Shown in pieces: positions 1 to 8,543 of a stretch of DNA of 55,244 nucleotides (positions are counted from its first letter, which is position 1; every line of letters starts with the position of its first letter). The stretch comes from Candidatus Merdivivens pullicola (GTDB taxonomy: Bacteria; Bacteroidota; Bacteroidia; Bacteroidales; UBA932). The stretch covers positions 1 through 55,244 of the forward strand of contig JADIMA010000060.1 of NCBI GenBank assembly GCA_017694945.1, in the 5' to 3' direction. The translations under genes and the position numbers were made by a program. The notes beneath the pieces were generated by a model that saw only the letters and a list, made by a program, of their open reading frames with translations, did not search any database and was not told the origin of the DNA.

Positions 1-1180
1 GGGCTGTTCCGAACGGCAATTGCAGGCTGATTCCGAGATTGACAGCCATGTCTATGTCATCTTCGAAAATTACCGGCAGAAGTATTTTGTCCAAAAGCCC
101 TTGAAGCAGAAGGGCGGCAGTCATGCCTAATATCCCGGCAATAAGAGTCAGCACCGAACTTTCGGCAAGTACCTGCCCCACAATCTCTGCAGGTTTTGCT
201 CCAAGAGCCCTGCGCACCCCGATTTCCTGGCGGCGTTCACGCACGATGATAAGCATGATGTTGGTTATGCCGATGATTCCGGCAAGCAAGGTTCCTGCAC
301 CGACGAACCATGTCAGGAATATCACTCCCGAAAACAGGTTGTCAACCATCCTGCGCAGTTCCTCGGTATTGAATACCATCAATGCCTTGTCGTCGTCCGG
401 AGCAATCGTATGTATATCCGAAAGTACCGACCTGCAAGCATTTTCAATCATCTCCAGGTCTGCATCCCTTTCAGCCATGATACCTAAAATATTTATAACC
501 GACCATCCCCGGTTGTGAAGGTAGTCTATGGTAGAGTAGGGGGCTATAACAGTGTGCGGAGAGGTAAAGGTAAAAGCGCTCTGTCCTTTTTCATACACTC
601 CAACCACTGTATAATATATACCGTCTATTCCTACCTTCTTACCAAGAACCTGCTGATAATCATCATTTCCCAATATGTTCTCAGCAGTTCTTTTGGACAG
701 GATGCACACCTTTCGGCGCATGTCCATGTCTATGTCATTCAGCAGCCTTCCTGCCAACATGCTGATTTTGTCTATTTCCTGGAAAGCGACATCGTAGCCG
801 GTATATGAAATGTCGTATGAAATACCGTCGCAAACCATCTTGCCGCCCCAATTGCTGTAACCGACCGCACCGGCCATTTTTATTCCCGGTATTCTCCTTA
901 TTTCCTCCAAATCCCTGTATTGCATGTCCCACCATCTTCCGGCCGGCATTCCTTTGTAAGACACAGAAGTCGCATCGGTACTTATAAAAGATATTTTCTG
1001 TGCGGAGTCCCCTAACTGCTTCGTCACTATTCCGGATATGCCCATGCCCACGCCGAGCAGCAGCACAAGCATGAAAGTACCCCAGATTACGCCGAGTGAA
1101 GTAAAAATACTCCTCTTTTTGTTCCTGCCGAGGCTTTGGAAGATTTCACGCCACCATTCTATGTCGAATATCCTGATCAT
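1..1180 (-). CDS. MacB/FtsX-type ABC transporter permease (3' part off the left edge)
   Basis: Inner-membrane permease of a MacB/LolCDE-like ABC exporter. Reading the complement from an ATG at 1180 gives an N-terminus MIRIFDIEWWREIFQSLG followed by a hydrophobic segment at about residues 28-50. A long periplasmic-type domain follows. Near residues 290-320 comes the FtsX-family core, with a membrane helix followed by VRERRQEIGVRRALGA. The frame stays open to position 1, so the last helix and the stop lie outside the window. The start overlaps the stop of the upstream permease by 4 bp (ATGA), which indicates translational coupling. Together with that permease and the ATPase it would form an ABC2 heterodimeric exporter. 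The substrate is unknown and no membrane-fusion subunit is visible here. Confidence 0.85.
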   Translation of the reverse strand, partial: MIRIFDIEWWREIFQSLGRNKKRSIFTSLGVIWGTFMLVLLLGVGMGISGIVTKQLGDSAQKISFISTDATSVSYKGMPAGRWWDMQYRDLEEIRRIPGIKMAGAVGYSNWGGKMVCDGISYDISYTGYDVAFQEIDKISMLAGRLLNDIDMDMRRKVCILSKRTAENILGNDDYQQVLGKKVGIDGIYYTVVGVYEKGQSAFTFTSPHTVIAPYSTIDYLHNRGWSVINILGIMAERDADLEMIENACRSVLSDIHTIAPDDDKALMVFNTEELRRMVDNLFSGVIFLTWFVGAGTLLAGIIGITNIMLIIVRERRQEIGVRRALGAKPAEIVGQVLAESSVLTLIAGILGMTAALLLQGLLDKILLPVIFEDDIDMAVNLGISLQLPFGTA

Positions 1181-2451
1181 ATCCCGTCCCTCAATGCATC
1201 AATGGTTTTTACAGCGGCAGCCCTCTTGGCCGGGATATACCCTGCTACTATTCCTGAAATCACAAGCACGATGGTCGCACTCAGCACAATCGGCATCTCT
1301 ACCGTAGGGTCTTTGAATATGTTGGCCCCTTCAAAGATTGTCCCCGCATACGCATCGCCTCTGCCGGAAAGATATATATTGACGACTTCCATTGTCCCGA
1401 CCCCCAGGCACATGCCGATGTAGCCGAACAGGGAAGTAATGGTTATCGCTTCAACTATCACGAGCATGACAACCGAACGGGGAGAGGCACCGAGGGCTTT
1501 CCTGATGCCTATTTCAGTTGTCCTTTCGCGCACCGATACAAGCATTATGTTGGATACGCCTACAATTCCTGCAAACAAAGTCCCGAAACCTATCATCCAG
1601 ATGAATATGTCCAAAGCGCGGAAAACCTTCATCAGGTCTTTGTAAAATTCCATGTTGTTGCTGATATAGAAGGCATTCACATCCTCTGGAGAAAAACCGT
1701 GCTTCTTTGAAAGGCGTTCACGGAGCCGTTGTTCAAACTGCGCGGCATCCTTTTCCGTGATTTCTGGCCGGAATTCGAATGCGATGTTGGATACCGAGTT
1801 GTCTCCGCCGCTATACAGCAGGACACCGGTGTCAAAGGGAACAAGCACTTCGGAATAAGCCCCATAGCCCTCGTTTTTCACGACACCTATGACTGTATAA
1901 GTGAACTTGCCTATGAAAATCCTTTTTCCCACGGGGTCTTCGCCGTCCCTGAAAAGGACTTTCTCAAGATTCTCGTCTATGACACAGGATTTTCGCTGCA
2001 GGCGCATATCCAGATCATTGATATAACGGCCTTTCGAAAGTTTGGAACCAGATATCGGCATATAGCCCGGCACAACACCCTTGAGGCTTACTTCCATTGT
2101 CTGTGTCCTGAATGCCGCTGTGTCATAGGAAAAATATTTGACCGGGCAGATGTTGTCCGTCACATAATCCGAAAATTCGTTGCGGATGATATCAATATCC
2201 TTGCCGTCCATAGTCACCCAGCGGTACTCGGAAAAACCTCCATAGCCTATGGAAGTATATCCGCCATATATCTGGCCGCTGTTGACCATCATTGTACCGA
2301 AATTGGCCAGCATCCCGTGCATCAGTCCGTTGCCGGCACCGAGAAGCACAACGAGCATGAAGATGCCCCACGCTACGGAAAAACCGGTGAGGAATGTCCG
2401 TAACTTGTTCTTCTTCAACGATTCGAATATCTCAATCAAAAGTTCCCTCAT
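1177..2451 (-). CDS. MacB/FtsX-type ABC transporter permease
   Basis: A 424-residue inner-membrane permease with the MacB-PCD plus FtsX layout. There is one hydrophobic helix at about residues 20-42, a roughly 230-residue extracytoplasmic domain, and three C-terminal helices (about 285-305, 335-365 and 385-408). The conserved cytoplasmic loop VRERTTEIGIRKALGASP lies between the second and third helices. The protein ends in the usual AALR-like tail (IDALRDGI). Its start overlaps the end of the ATPase gene by 20 bp and its end overlaps the next permease by 4 bp, so the three genes are clearly co-translated. It is paralogous to the partial permease that follows. The cargo cannot be told from sequence; relatives export lipoproteins, peptides or macrolides. 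Confidence 0.9.
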   Translation of the reverse strand: MRELLIEIFESLKKNKLRTFLTGFSVAWGIFMLVVLLGAGNGLMHGMLANFGTMMVNSGQIYGGYTSIGYGGFSEYRWVTMDGKDIDIIRNEFSDYVTDNICPVKYFSYDTAAFRTQTMEVSLKGVVPGYMPISGSKLSKGRYINDLDMRLQRKSCVIDENLEKVLFRDGEDPVGKRIFIGKFTYTVIGVVKNEGYGAYSEVLVPFDTGVLLYSGGDNSVSNIAFEFRPEITEKDAAQFEQRLRERLSKKHGFSPEDVNAFYISNNMEFYKDLMKVFRALDIFIWMIGFGTLFAGIVGVSNIMLVSVRERTTEIGIRKALGASPRSVVMLVIVEAITITSLFGYIGMCLGVGTMEVVNIYLSGRGDAYAGTIFEGANIFKDPTVEMPIVLSATIVLVISGIVAGYIPAKRAAAVKTIDALRDGI

Positions 2452-3106
2452 CGATTATGCCGTCTTTGATATGGATGATTCGCTGTGTCTGGAGGGCGAT
2501 TCCTTTTTCATGTGTGACACAGATGATCGTCATGCCGTAATCCTTGTTTACCTTCTTAAGCAAATCCATGACTTCCTGGGATGTCACGCTGTCCAGAGCG
2601 CCGGTAGGCTCGTCCGCAAGTATCAGTTTCGGGCGGGTGATAAGAGCCCTTGCAATCGCCACACGCTGTTTCTGTCCTCCGGACATCTCGTTCGGCTTGT
2701 GGTCGGCCCAGTCCCGCAGTCCGAGACCGGTAAGATATTCCAGAGCCATCTGATTACGTTTCTTCCTTGATACACCTTTATAATAAAGCGGGAGCGCCAC
2801 GTTCTCAAGAGCGGTTTTGTAACTGATGAGGTTGAACGACTGGAATATGAAACCGATCATGCTGTTTCTTGTCGCAGCCGCTTCGGTTTCGCTCATGTCC
2901 TTGATGAGCTTTCCTGAAAGATAATAGTTTCCGCTGTCATAATCGTCAAGAATCCCGAGAATATTCAGCAGGGTGGATTTCCCCGAACCGGATGCGCCCA
3001 TGATAGAAACAAGTTCGCCTTCCTTGATTTCAAGGTTGATTCCCTTAAGCACATGGAGAGGTGAGCCGTTGTTGTACGTTTTATGGATGTTTTCTAATAA
3101 AACCAT
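2432..3106 (-). CDS. LolD/MacB-type ABC transporter ATP-binding protein
   Basis: A 224-residue cytoplasmic ATPase that drives the two FtsX-type permeases downstream. The Walker A motif is GASGSGKST (about residues 37-45). The Q-loop sits in FQSFNLI, the signature is MSGGQKQRVAIARAL (first residue Met instead of Leu), and Walker B is LILADEPTGALD. The H-loop is in VTHEKG. Its length is normal for the LolD/MacB_NBD family (about 220-240). The gene follows the DUF2807 lipoprotein by 36 bp on the same strand, so thioredoxin lipoprotein, DUF2807 protein, ATPase and two permeases probably form one transcription unit. Confidence 0.93.
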   Translation of the reverse strand: MVLLENIHKTYNNGSPLHVLKGINLEIKEGELVSIMGASGSGKSTLLNILGILDDYDSGNYYLSGKLIKDMSETEAAATRNSMIGFIFQSFNLISYKTALENVALPLYYKGVSRKKRNQMALEYLTGLGLRDWADHKPNEMSGGQKQRVAIARALITRPKLILADEPTGALDSVTSQEVMDLLKKVNKDYGMTIICVTHEKGIALQTQRIIHIKDGIIDEGTFD

Positions 3107-3142
3107 TTCTATTTAACATAATACCGATTATGTGACAAATTG

Positions 3143-3931
3143 TCAATCCGCGTTTTCAACGCGCGAAGCACCTGTCTTGTCAAGAATGATTCGCGGAGGA
3201 TTGCCTTTGTAATAGAGTTCGGAACCGCCTGAAATTTCCCCCTGCATCAGCCCCGTGACAGTTATCTCTACTATGCTCGAACCGGATGCCGATATGTCCA
3301 GGGTTTCGCATGACAAGCCGAAACCGGACAATCTGCTCGCACCGCTGCACTCGAGTTCAAAATAACCGGCACTTCCCGACATTTCAGCCTTCGACATTCC
3401 GGATATTTCCGCATAAAGATCTTCAGCCACAACGACACCGTTGAATACGGAACCTCCAGACACATTGACAATCATGCTTTTGCAATCAAAATCGGCATCA
3501 ATCTGCGAATTTTCTTCAACAGTGGCATCGATATTAAGCGAACTGATAGTCCCTATTGAAGATATTATTGAGCCGGAATGCGCCAGGAAAGTATCAAAAT
3601 TGTTTCCGGACACGTATATTGCAACTTCAACGGCACTGAAAGGCAGCGCATCCCTGTCCAGAAACAGATTCAGGGCCCCTTGCCTCTGCTGCACTATGAC
3701 ATACTGCTGCACATCCTCGTTAGTCACAACCCGTACAGTCTTTTCAGGAATGTCAGGAGAAACAACAAGCCTGATACCGTCGTTGACCTCGATTTTGGAC
3801 AACGAGCCGCTGAAAGAGTATTCTTCGGCGACAACTCGTCCTACCGGAGATCCGGGCCCCTCGTTGTTACATGATACTAACATGAAAGCCAGTAAGATGC
3901 AAGAAACAGTACAATATAATACCTTATTCAT
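3143..3931 (-). CDS. DUF2807 (head GIN domain) lipoprotein
   Basis: A predicted outer-membrane or periplasmic lipoprotein of 262 residues. The ATG at 3931 gives MNKVLYCTVSCILLAFMLVSC, a signal peptide with a lipobox Cys at residue 21. The in-frame codons upstream of it are not a plausible signal. The mature part is rich in short beta strands and Gly/Ser-rich turns (EISGMSKAEMSGSAG, DISASGSSIVEI), the pattern of the DUF2807 beta-helix family common in Bacteroidota. The function of that family is not established. It lies 7 bp after the thioredoxin lipoprotein and 36 bp before the ABC ATPase, suggesting an envelope role linked to the exporter. Confidence 0.8.
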   Translation of the reverse strand: MNKVLYCTVSCILLAFMLVSCNNEGPGSPVGRVVAEEYSFSGSLSKIEVNDGIRLVVSPDIPEKTVRVVTNEDVQQYVIVQQRQGALNLFLDRDALPFSAVEVAIYVSGNNFDTFLAHSGSIISSIGTISSLNIDATVEENSQIDADFDCKSMIVNVSGGSVFNGVVVAEDLYAEISGMSKAEMSGSAGYFELECSGASRLSGFGLSCETLDISASGSSIVEITVTGLMQGEISGGSELYYKGNPPRIILDKTGASRVENAD

Positions 3932-3938
3932 GGCTAAA

Positions 3939-5048
3939 CTATTTGAACATTTCATCCAGTTTTTCATAAAGTTCCGGGCCTTCGCCGACGAACACCTGTA
4001 CAAGATTGCCCTCGGGATCTATGATGATTTTTGTCGGATAACCCTGTATTCCATAAGACATCACGATTTCTTTTCCTTCTCCGTTATACAGGTTGATCCA
4101 AGGAAGTTCATGTTTCTTCACACCTTCACGCCATTCCTCCTCAGTATCACGGCAGTCGATTCCCACGAACTCTATTTTGTCCTTGTATTTTTCATAATAC
4201 GCCTTCATGTCGGGAATACCCTTGATACACCAGCCGCACCATGTCCCCCAGAAATCCAAAAGCACATATTTCCCTTTAAATGAACTTAAACTAACATATT
4301 CACCATCAATGTCTTTCAGTTTAAAATCAGGAACAGGACGTCCTTCTTCCAACTTGGCTGCCGCTTCTTCAAGTGCAATCTCTTCCTTTGCCTGCCCGTA
4401 ATAATATTCGATTACCTGACCTACGGGAGAGTTCTTTACATTTTCACCGACCAATCTGTAATCTTCGGAGCATTGTTCTGAATTAAGCACGGTAAATGCG
4501 TATGCACAGGCAATATTGTCTGGATTTTCTTTTATGAAATTCCGGCAAAACGCGATGAACTCTAAAAATGAAGCATTGTACAATCTTGCCAACGAATCAA
4601 CTGCTCCTTTGTTATTGTTGTAATACTCTCTGTAAAGTTCTTTTTCAATGGCGGCAAGCCGTTTTTCCATGTCAAGCAGCCCACATTCATTCAATGAATC
4701 ATAAAGTTCTGTCCCCGAAACCTCCAGATCGGCAATACTGCCTTCCACTGTCATCCTGTCGCCTGGGACGAACATGACTTCGGCAAAATCAGGGCGTTCC
4801 GACATAGAAGATATCATGACAGACATCACGGCGGTATCAGGCAGATGCATTTCAAAGTATCCGTCTTCCGCAAGGGCTACCGTATCGGTAACATAGTTTT
4901 CATCATTCGTAAAATAAGCATATTCTACCAGAATCTTATCCGCATCGGTACTGATATGTCCCGACAGGTTTGCCTTGTTGCCGGCGCATCCCGCCATTGC
5001 ACAACATGCCGCCGCAAACGCGCATACCTTTATTATAAACATTTTCAT
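3939..5048 (-). CDS. DUF4369/TlpA-like thioredoxin-fold lipoprotein
   Basis: A 369-residue extracytoplasmic thiol-disulfide protein. The ATG at 5048 begins MKMFIIKVCAFAAACCAMAGC, with the lipobox Cys at residue 21; an ATG two codons earlier is possible. An N-terminal DUF4369-like beta domain (about 27-110) is followed by a helical middle. The C-terminal AhpC/TlpA thioredoxin domain (from about residue 235) carries the redox motif WCGWC near residues 268-272 and a cis-Pro region GIQGYPTKIIIDPEG. This layout is typical of Bacteroidota thioredoxin lipoproteins involved in periplasmic disulfide handling. It is the first gene of the minus-strand operon that continues through the ABC exporter, and it is divergent from rlmD. 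Confidence 0.85.
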   Translation of the reverse strand: MKMFIIKVCAFAAACCAMAGCAGNKANLSGHISTDADKILVEYAYFTNDENYVTDTVALAEDGYFEMHLPDTAVMSVMISSMSERPDFAEVMFVPGDRMTVEGSIADLEVSGTELYDSLNECGLLDMEKRLAAIEKELYREYYNNNKGAVDSLARLYNASFLEFIAFCRNFIKENPDNIACAYAFTVLNSEQCSEDYRLVGENVKNSPVGQVIEYYYGQAKEEIALEEAAAKLEEGRPVPDFKLKDIDGEYVSLSSFKGKYVLLDFWGTWCGWCIKGIPDMKAYYEKYKDKIEFVGIDCRDTEEEWREGVKKHELPWINLYNGEGKEIVMSYGIQGYPTKIIIDPEGNLVQVFVGEGPELYEKLDEMFK

Positions 5049-5101
5049 AAGCATGATTTTAACAAAGTGTAAATATAATTCTAATTTTAGAAACTGTTTT
5101 A

Positions 5102-5109
5102 TATTTTTG
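5102..5109 (+). promoter_or_regulatory. Putative -7 promoter box (TATTTTTG) for rlmD
   Basis: Matches the Bacteroidota TAnnTTTG -7 element, 17 bp before the rlmD ATG. No good -33 TTTG is seen at the usual distance, and the surroundings are AT-rich, so the match is only suggestive. Confidence 0.35.
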
Positions 5110-5126
5110 CGTTTATTTTTCACGAT

Positions 5127-6533
5127 ATGGGAAGAAAAAAGAAAGAAAGGCTCATTCTTGAGAATGTCCTCATCGAGGAAGTTGCAGCCGAAGGAAACGC
5201 CATAGCGAGAGTTGACGGAAAAATCCTGTTCGTTCCCCAGGCAGTGCCGGGAGATGTTGCCGACATCTGCGTGACCAGGAGCAAAAAGAATTATATGGAA
5301 GGGTATCTTGTACGCATAGTCCGTCCCTCTCCTTACAGGCAGGAGCCGTTTTGCATGCATTACGGCATCTGCGGAGGTTGCAAATGGCAGCCTCTTCCCT
5401 ATCGTATGCAGTTGGAAGCCAAGGAGAAACAGGTTTACGACCAACTGGTGAGGATAGGAAAACTCGATGTGCCTGAAATAGAACCCATATTAGGCTCGGA
5501 AAAACAGCGCTACTACCGCAACAAACTTGAATTCACTTTCTCAAGACGCCGGTGGCTGCTTGACGGAGAAAATCCCGACGACATCACCGGTGAAGAACGG
5601 CTCGGGCTGGGATTCCATGTCGGAGGCTTTTTTGACAAGGTACTTGACATAAAGGAGTGCTGCCTGCAGCCGGATCCATCGAACGGCATCCGCATGTTTA
5701 TTAAGAAATATGCCATCGATGCAGGCATTGGGTTTTTCGACCTCCGCGAACACACTGGAGTGCTGAGAAACCTCACAATCAGGACTGTATCTTCAGGAGA
5801 AACCATGATTATCCTGTCTGTGACCCGTTTCGACGAGAGTATTGCAGGACTTCTGGACGCCGTTGCGGACAATTTTCCTCAAGTCACGTCGATATACTAT
5901 TTCATCAACACCAAGGCAAACGACTCGACCTCGGACCTTTCTGCCATACTTTACAAGGGGAACGAAGCGGTTTTCGAAGAAATGGAAGGGCTCCGTTTCA
6001 AAATAGGCCCAAAATCGTTTTACCAGACAAACTCCGAACAGGCATACAGGCTTTACAAGGTTGCCCGTGAATTTGCCGGACTGACGGGCGGAGAAACCGT
6101 ATATGACCTTTACACCGGCACCGGCACAATCGCCCAGTTCGTATCCGGCAGCGCAGCCAGAGTCATAGGCATCGAATATGTAAAGGAGGCGGTTGACGAC
6201 GCGGTTGAAAATTGCAGGATAAACGGGATCCGCAACTGTGAATTTTTCGCAGGAGACATGAAGGACATACTGACGCCGGAATTCATAAACAGGCGCGGCC
6301 GCCCCGATGTGGTAATCCTCGACCCTCCAAGGGCCGGAGTTCATCCCGACGTAGCGAAAACGATTCTTGCAAGCGACCCCGAACGCATAGTATATGTAAG
6401 CTGCAATCCGGCCAGCCAGGCACGAGACCTTTCAATTCTGTCGGAAAACTATTCAATAAGCAGAGTGCAGCCTGTCGATATGTTCCCGCAGACGCATCAT
6501 GTGGAGAATGTAGTCCTTCTGAAACGAAAATAA
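5127..6533 (+). CDS. rlmD: 23S rRNA (uracil-5-)-methyltransferase, RlmD/RumA family
   Basis: SAM-dependent methyltransferase that makes 5-methyluridine in 23S rRNA; 468 residues. An N-terminal TRAM domain (about 7-65) is followed by an iron-sulfur cluster motif with Cys76, Cys82, Cys85 (CMHYGICGGC) and a fourth Cys at 178/179. The SAM site is YDLYTGTGTIAQ, and the family motif DPPRAG lies at 399-404. The catalytic Cys sits in YVSCNPAS at about residue 426, with the terminal MFPQTHHVE motif. All key residues are present. The U1939-type target is inferred from the family; Bacteroidota often carry several RumA paralogues, so the exact site is not certain. It is monocistronic, ending before a strong hairpin. 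Confidence 0.9.
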   Translation: MGRKKKERLILENVLIEEVAAEGNAIARVDGKILFVPQAVPGDVADICVTRSKKNYMEGYLVRIVRPSPYRQEPFCMHYGICGGCKWQPLPYRMQLEAKEKQVYDQLVRIGKLDVPEIEPILGSEKQRYYRNKLEFTFSRRRWLLDGENPDDITGEERLGLGFHVGGFFDKVLDIKECCLQPDPSNGIRMFIKKYAIDAGIGFFDLREHTGVLRNLTIRTVSSGETMIILSVTRFDESIAGLLDAVADNFPQVTSIYYFINTKANDSTSDLSAILYKGNEAVFEEMEGLRFKIGPKSFYQTNSEQAYRLYKVAREFAGLTGGETVYDLYTGTGTIAQFVSGSAARVIGIEYVKEAVDDAVENCRINGIRNCEFFAGDMKDILTPEFINRRGRPDVVILDPPRAGVHPDVAKTILASDPERIVYVSCNPASQARDLSILSENYSISRVQPVDMFPQTHHVENVVLLKRK

Positions 6534-6556
6534 AGAATATTGTTGTATATCATAAT

Positions 6557-6597
6557 ATAAAACATAAATGTTATCATCAATAACATTTATGTTTTAT
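6557..6597. terminator. 18-bp perfect AT-rich inverted repeat after rlmD
   Basis: Arms 6557-6574 and 6580-6597 (ATAAAACATAAATGTTAT and its complement) are perfectly complementary around a 5-nt loop (catca). It lies just after the rlmD stop and before the Hdr-like operon. It contains only two G-C pairs and no strong T-tract, so a transcription terminator is likely but an operator or mRNA-stabilising hairpin is also possible. Confidence 0.55.
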
Positions 6598-6700
6598 CTA
6601 TTACTAGATATATACTTATACTATTTTTGCTAAAATAAGGCAAAAATTCCGCAAATTCAAAAAACAGAACTTTTTTAAGGGATTTTTGCGCATTTTATAC

Positions 6701-6708
6701 TATCTTTG
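6701..6708 (+). promoter_or_regulatory. Putative -7 promoter box (TATCTTTG) of the Hdr-like operon
   Basis: A full TAnnTTTG match 27 bp before the ATG at 6736. A transcript starting about 7 nt further down would exclude the in-frame ATG at 6706, which supports the later start for the first Hdr gene. No canonical -33 at the expected spacing. Confidence 0.45.
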
Positions 6709-6735
6709 TATAATGTGTGTATAAACCTGAACCAA

Positions 6736-7431
6736 ATGGGTAAATTGTATGATGAACTCGCGCAGGATTACAGAGTGAAAGAAGGGCTCAAGGCCTGTAT
6801 CAATTGCGGCACCTGCACGGCAGTCTGCCCTGCAGCGGAGTTCTACAGGTACGATCCAAGGAAGATTGTGGACATAGTACAGTCACAGGACGACGAGGCA
6901 ATAGAACGCCTGTTGAAGAGCGATGTAATCTGGTATTGCGGCGAATGCATGTCATGCGTGACCCGCTGCCCGAGAAAAAACGCCCCTGGCCTGATTATAA
7001 TGGCGTTGAGAAACCTGTCGGCAAAGAAAGGATATTTCATCTGTTCCGAAAAGGGACGCCAGCTCTACCCTCTAACCAAAATCCTTACCGGGAACATACT
7101 GAATTTCGGCTATTGCGTTTATCCGCAGACATTCAAATGGGAAGACCATCCAGAATCCGGCCCTGTATGGAAGTGGCATTGCGAACACCTTGAAGACAGC
7201 CTTGCAAGGAATGGAGCGAACTACAAGGGCGAAGGCACCGGCGCCCTGAGGAAAATACCCCAGGAAAGCCTTGACGAGCTCAAAGCCATTTTCGACATCA
7301 CCGGAGGCACGGAGCGCATAGAGACAGTAAACAAATACTCAAAGATCAAAGCCGACGAATTGGGAATGGACATGGACGAATATTTCAGCCATACATTCAA
7401 TGACACGGAAAAAGACCATCTCAACGGCTGA
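6736..7431 (+). CDS. HdrC-like [4Fe-4S] electron-transfer subunit
   Basis: A 231-residue cytoplasmic iron-sulfur protein resembling heterodisulfide reductase subunit C. Two complete CxxCxxCxxxC motifs at residues 21/24/27/31 and 68/71/74/78 would bind two [4Fe-4S] clusters; the second is followed by the usual Pro (CP). The roughly 150 residues after the clusters are longer than in methanogen HdrC (about 185 in total) and hold a helical tail. It is the first gene of a tight operon with HdrB-, HdrA-, HdrC- and HdrD/E-like genes, so it probably passes electrons between the HdrA-like flavoprotein and HdrB-like subunit. A role in a CoM/CoB disulfide reaction is not implied for a bacterium. Confidence 0.8.
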   Translation: MGKLYDELAQDYRVKEGLKACINCGTCTAVCPAAEFYRYDPRKIVDIVQSQDDEAIERLLKSDVIWYCGECMSCVTRCPRKNAPGLIIMALRNLSAKKGYFICSEKGRQLYPLTKILTGNILNFGYCVYPQTFKWEDHPESGPVWKWHCEHLEDSLARNGANYKGEGTGALRKIPQESLDELKAIFDITGGTERIETVNKYSKIKADELGMDMDEYFSHTFNDTEKDHLNG

Positions 7432-7458
7432 TCCAAATAATTAAGCGGAATATTTGAA

Positions 7459-8529
7459 ATGATATACCAAGGGAAACAGAAAATTTGGTCTGACTACAAT
7501 AAAGAAATACCTGACGATCACTGGTATTATGTAAGGAGTTGCATCAGGCAGAACTTTTTTCCGGCATCGGAAAGGATGATGGTGGAAATCTGCAAGAACG
7601 TACTCAAAAAGGATTTTTACGAAAACCCGAACCACACTACCTGCGGAGGCATAGCCTATCATTGCGACACACTGCCTCAGGAAACCGCCATGACCATTGT
7701 CGCCCGTCAGTTCGCCCTTATGACAGAAAGCGGCTATGAAAATTATGCCGCCTCATGCATAACTTCATTCGGGAACTATTGCGAAGTGCTTGAAACATGG
7801 CGCGAATTTCCCGAACTTGAAGCAAAGATCAGGGAATTGCTCTGGAAGGCATGCAGGCGCGAATTCAAAAAGCCCAAGTACCTGTGCCATACCAGCGATC
7901 TCATTTTCAAATACCGCAACGAGATAGCCGCAAGGGCAAAATACAAACTTGTCAACCGCCATACAGGAGAGCCGTTGAGAGTAGTCGAACACATTGGGTG
8001 CCACTATTCAAAGATGTTCCCTTCAAAGGGAGTCGGAGGAGCGGAATATCCTTATGTCCTTGTAGGCATGATTGAATCGTGGGGAGGAAATGTAATCGAC
8101 TATCCTGAAAGGAGGCACTGCTGCGGCTACGGATTCCGGCAGTACCATGTCAGGGCAAACAGAGGATATTCCCTGTCGAACACCCACAAGAAATTCGAAT
8201 CGATGGAACCTTACAAACCGGACATGATTATCACCAACTGCCCGGGATGTCCTTATTTTCTTGACAGGTGGCAGTACGTAATTTCCGAAATGACGGGAAA
8301 AACCTATGGTGAAAACGGCTACGGCATACCCGTATTCACCTATGAAGAAGTAGCCGGCCTCGTCCTCGGATACGACCCGTGGGATCTCGGCCTGCAACTC
8401 CACCAAACGGCCGTAGAGCCACTGCTTGACAAAATAGGGATACCATACGACCCTAAGAAAAAATATTTGGGACTTAATGAAAAAGACCTGAAACGACCGG
8501 AACTGCCCGGAACACTCAGGTGCTGCTGA
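7459..8529 (+). CDS. HdrB-like subunit with CCG (cysteine-rich) domains
   Basis: A 356-residue protein related to heterodisulfide reductase subunit B. The second CCG motif is complete: Cys181, then Cys221-Cys222, then Cys261-x-x-Cys264 (HIGCHYSK, HCCGYG, NCPGCP), able to bind a non-cubane [4Fe-4S] cluster as in HdrB. The first motif is degenerate: Cys28, a single Cys62 (TCGG) instead of a pair, and Cys100. In HdrB this subunit is the disulfide-reducing site, so this protein is the likely catalytic subunit here. The substrate is unknown. It starts 27 bp after the HdrC-like gene and ends 14 bp before the HdrA-like gene. Confidence 0.8.
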   Translation: MIYQGKQKIWSDYNKEIPDDHWYYVRSCIRQNFFPASERMMVEICKNVLKKDFYENPNHTTCGGIAYHCDTLPQETAMTIVARQFALMTESGYENYAASCITSFGNYCEVLETWREFPELEAKIRELLWKACRREFKKPKYLCHTSDLIFKYRNEIAARAKYKLVNRHTGEPLRVVEHIGCHYSKMFPSKGVGGAEYPYVLVGMIESWGGNVIDYPERRHCCGYGFRQYHVRANRGYSLSNTHKKFESMEPYKPDMIITNCPGCPYFLDRWQYVISEMTGKTYGENGYGIPVFTYEEVAGLVLGYDPWDLGLQLHQTAVEPLLDKIGIPYDPKKKYLGLNEKDLKRPELPGTLRCC

Positions 8530-8543
8530 CAAACAGTATATTT

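Noticed and set aside
5049-5444. N-terminal extension of the thioredoxin lipoprotein
   Set aside because: It overlaps the start of rlmD on the other strand and would bury the lipoprotein signal peptide at residue 133.
6557-6597. CRISPR repeat or mobile-element terminal repeat
   Set aside because: The inverted repeat occurs once, with no spacer array or transposase nearby; a terminator-like role is simpler.
6706-6735. Earlier ATG for the first HdrC-like gene
   Set aside because: It overlaps the promoter-like TATCTTTG box, and the added ten residues do not resemble HdrC N-termini.
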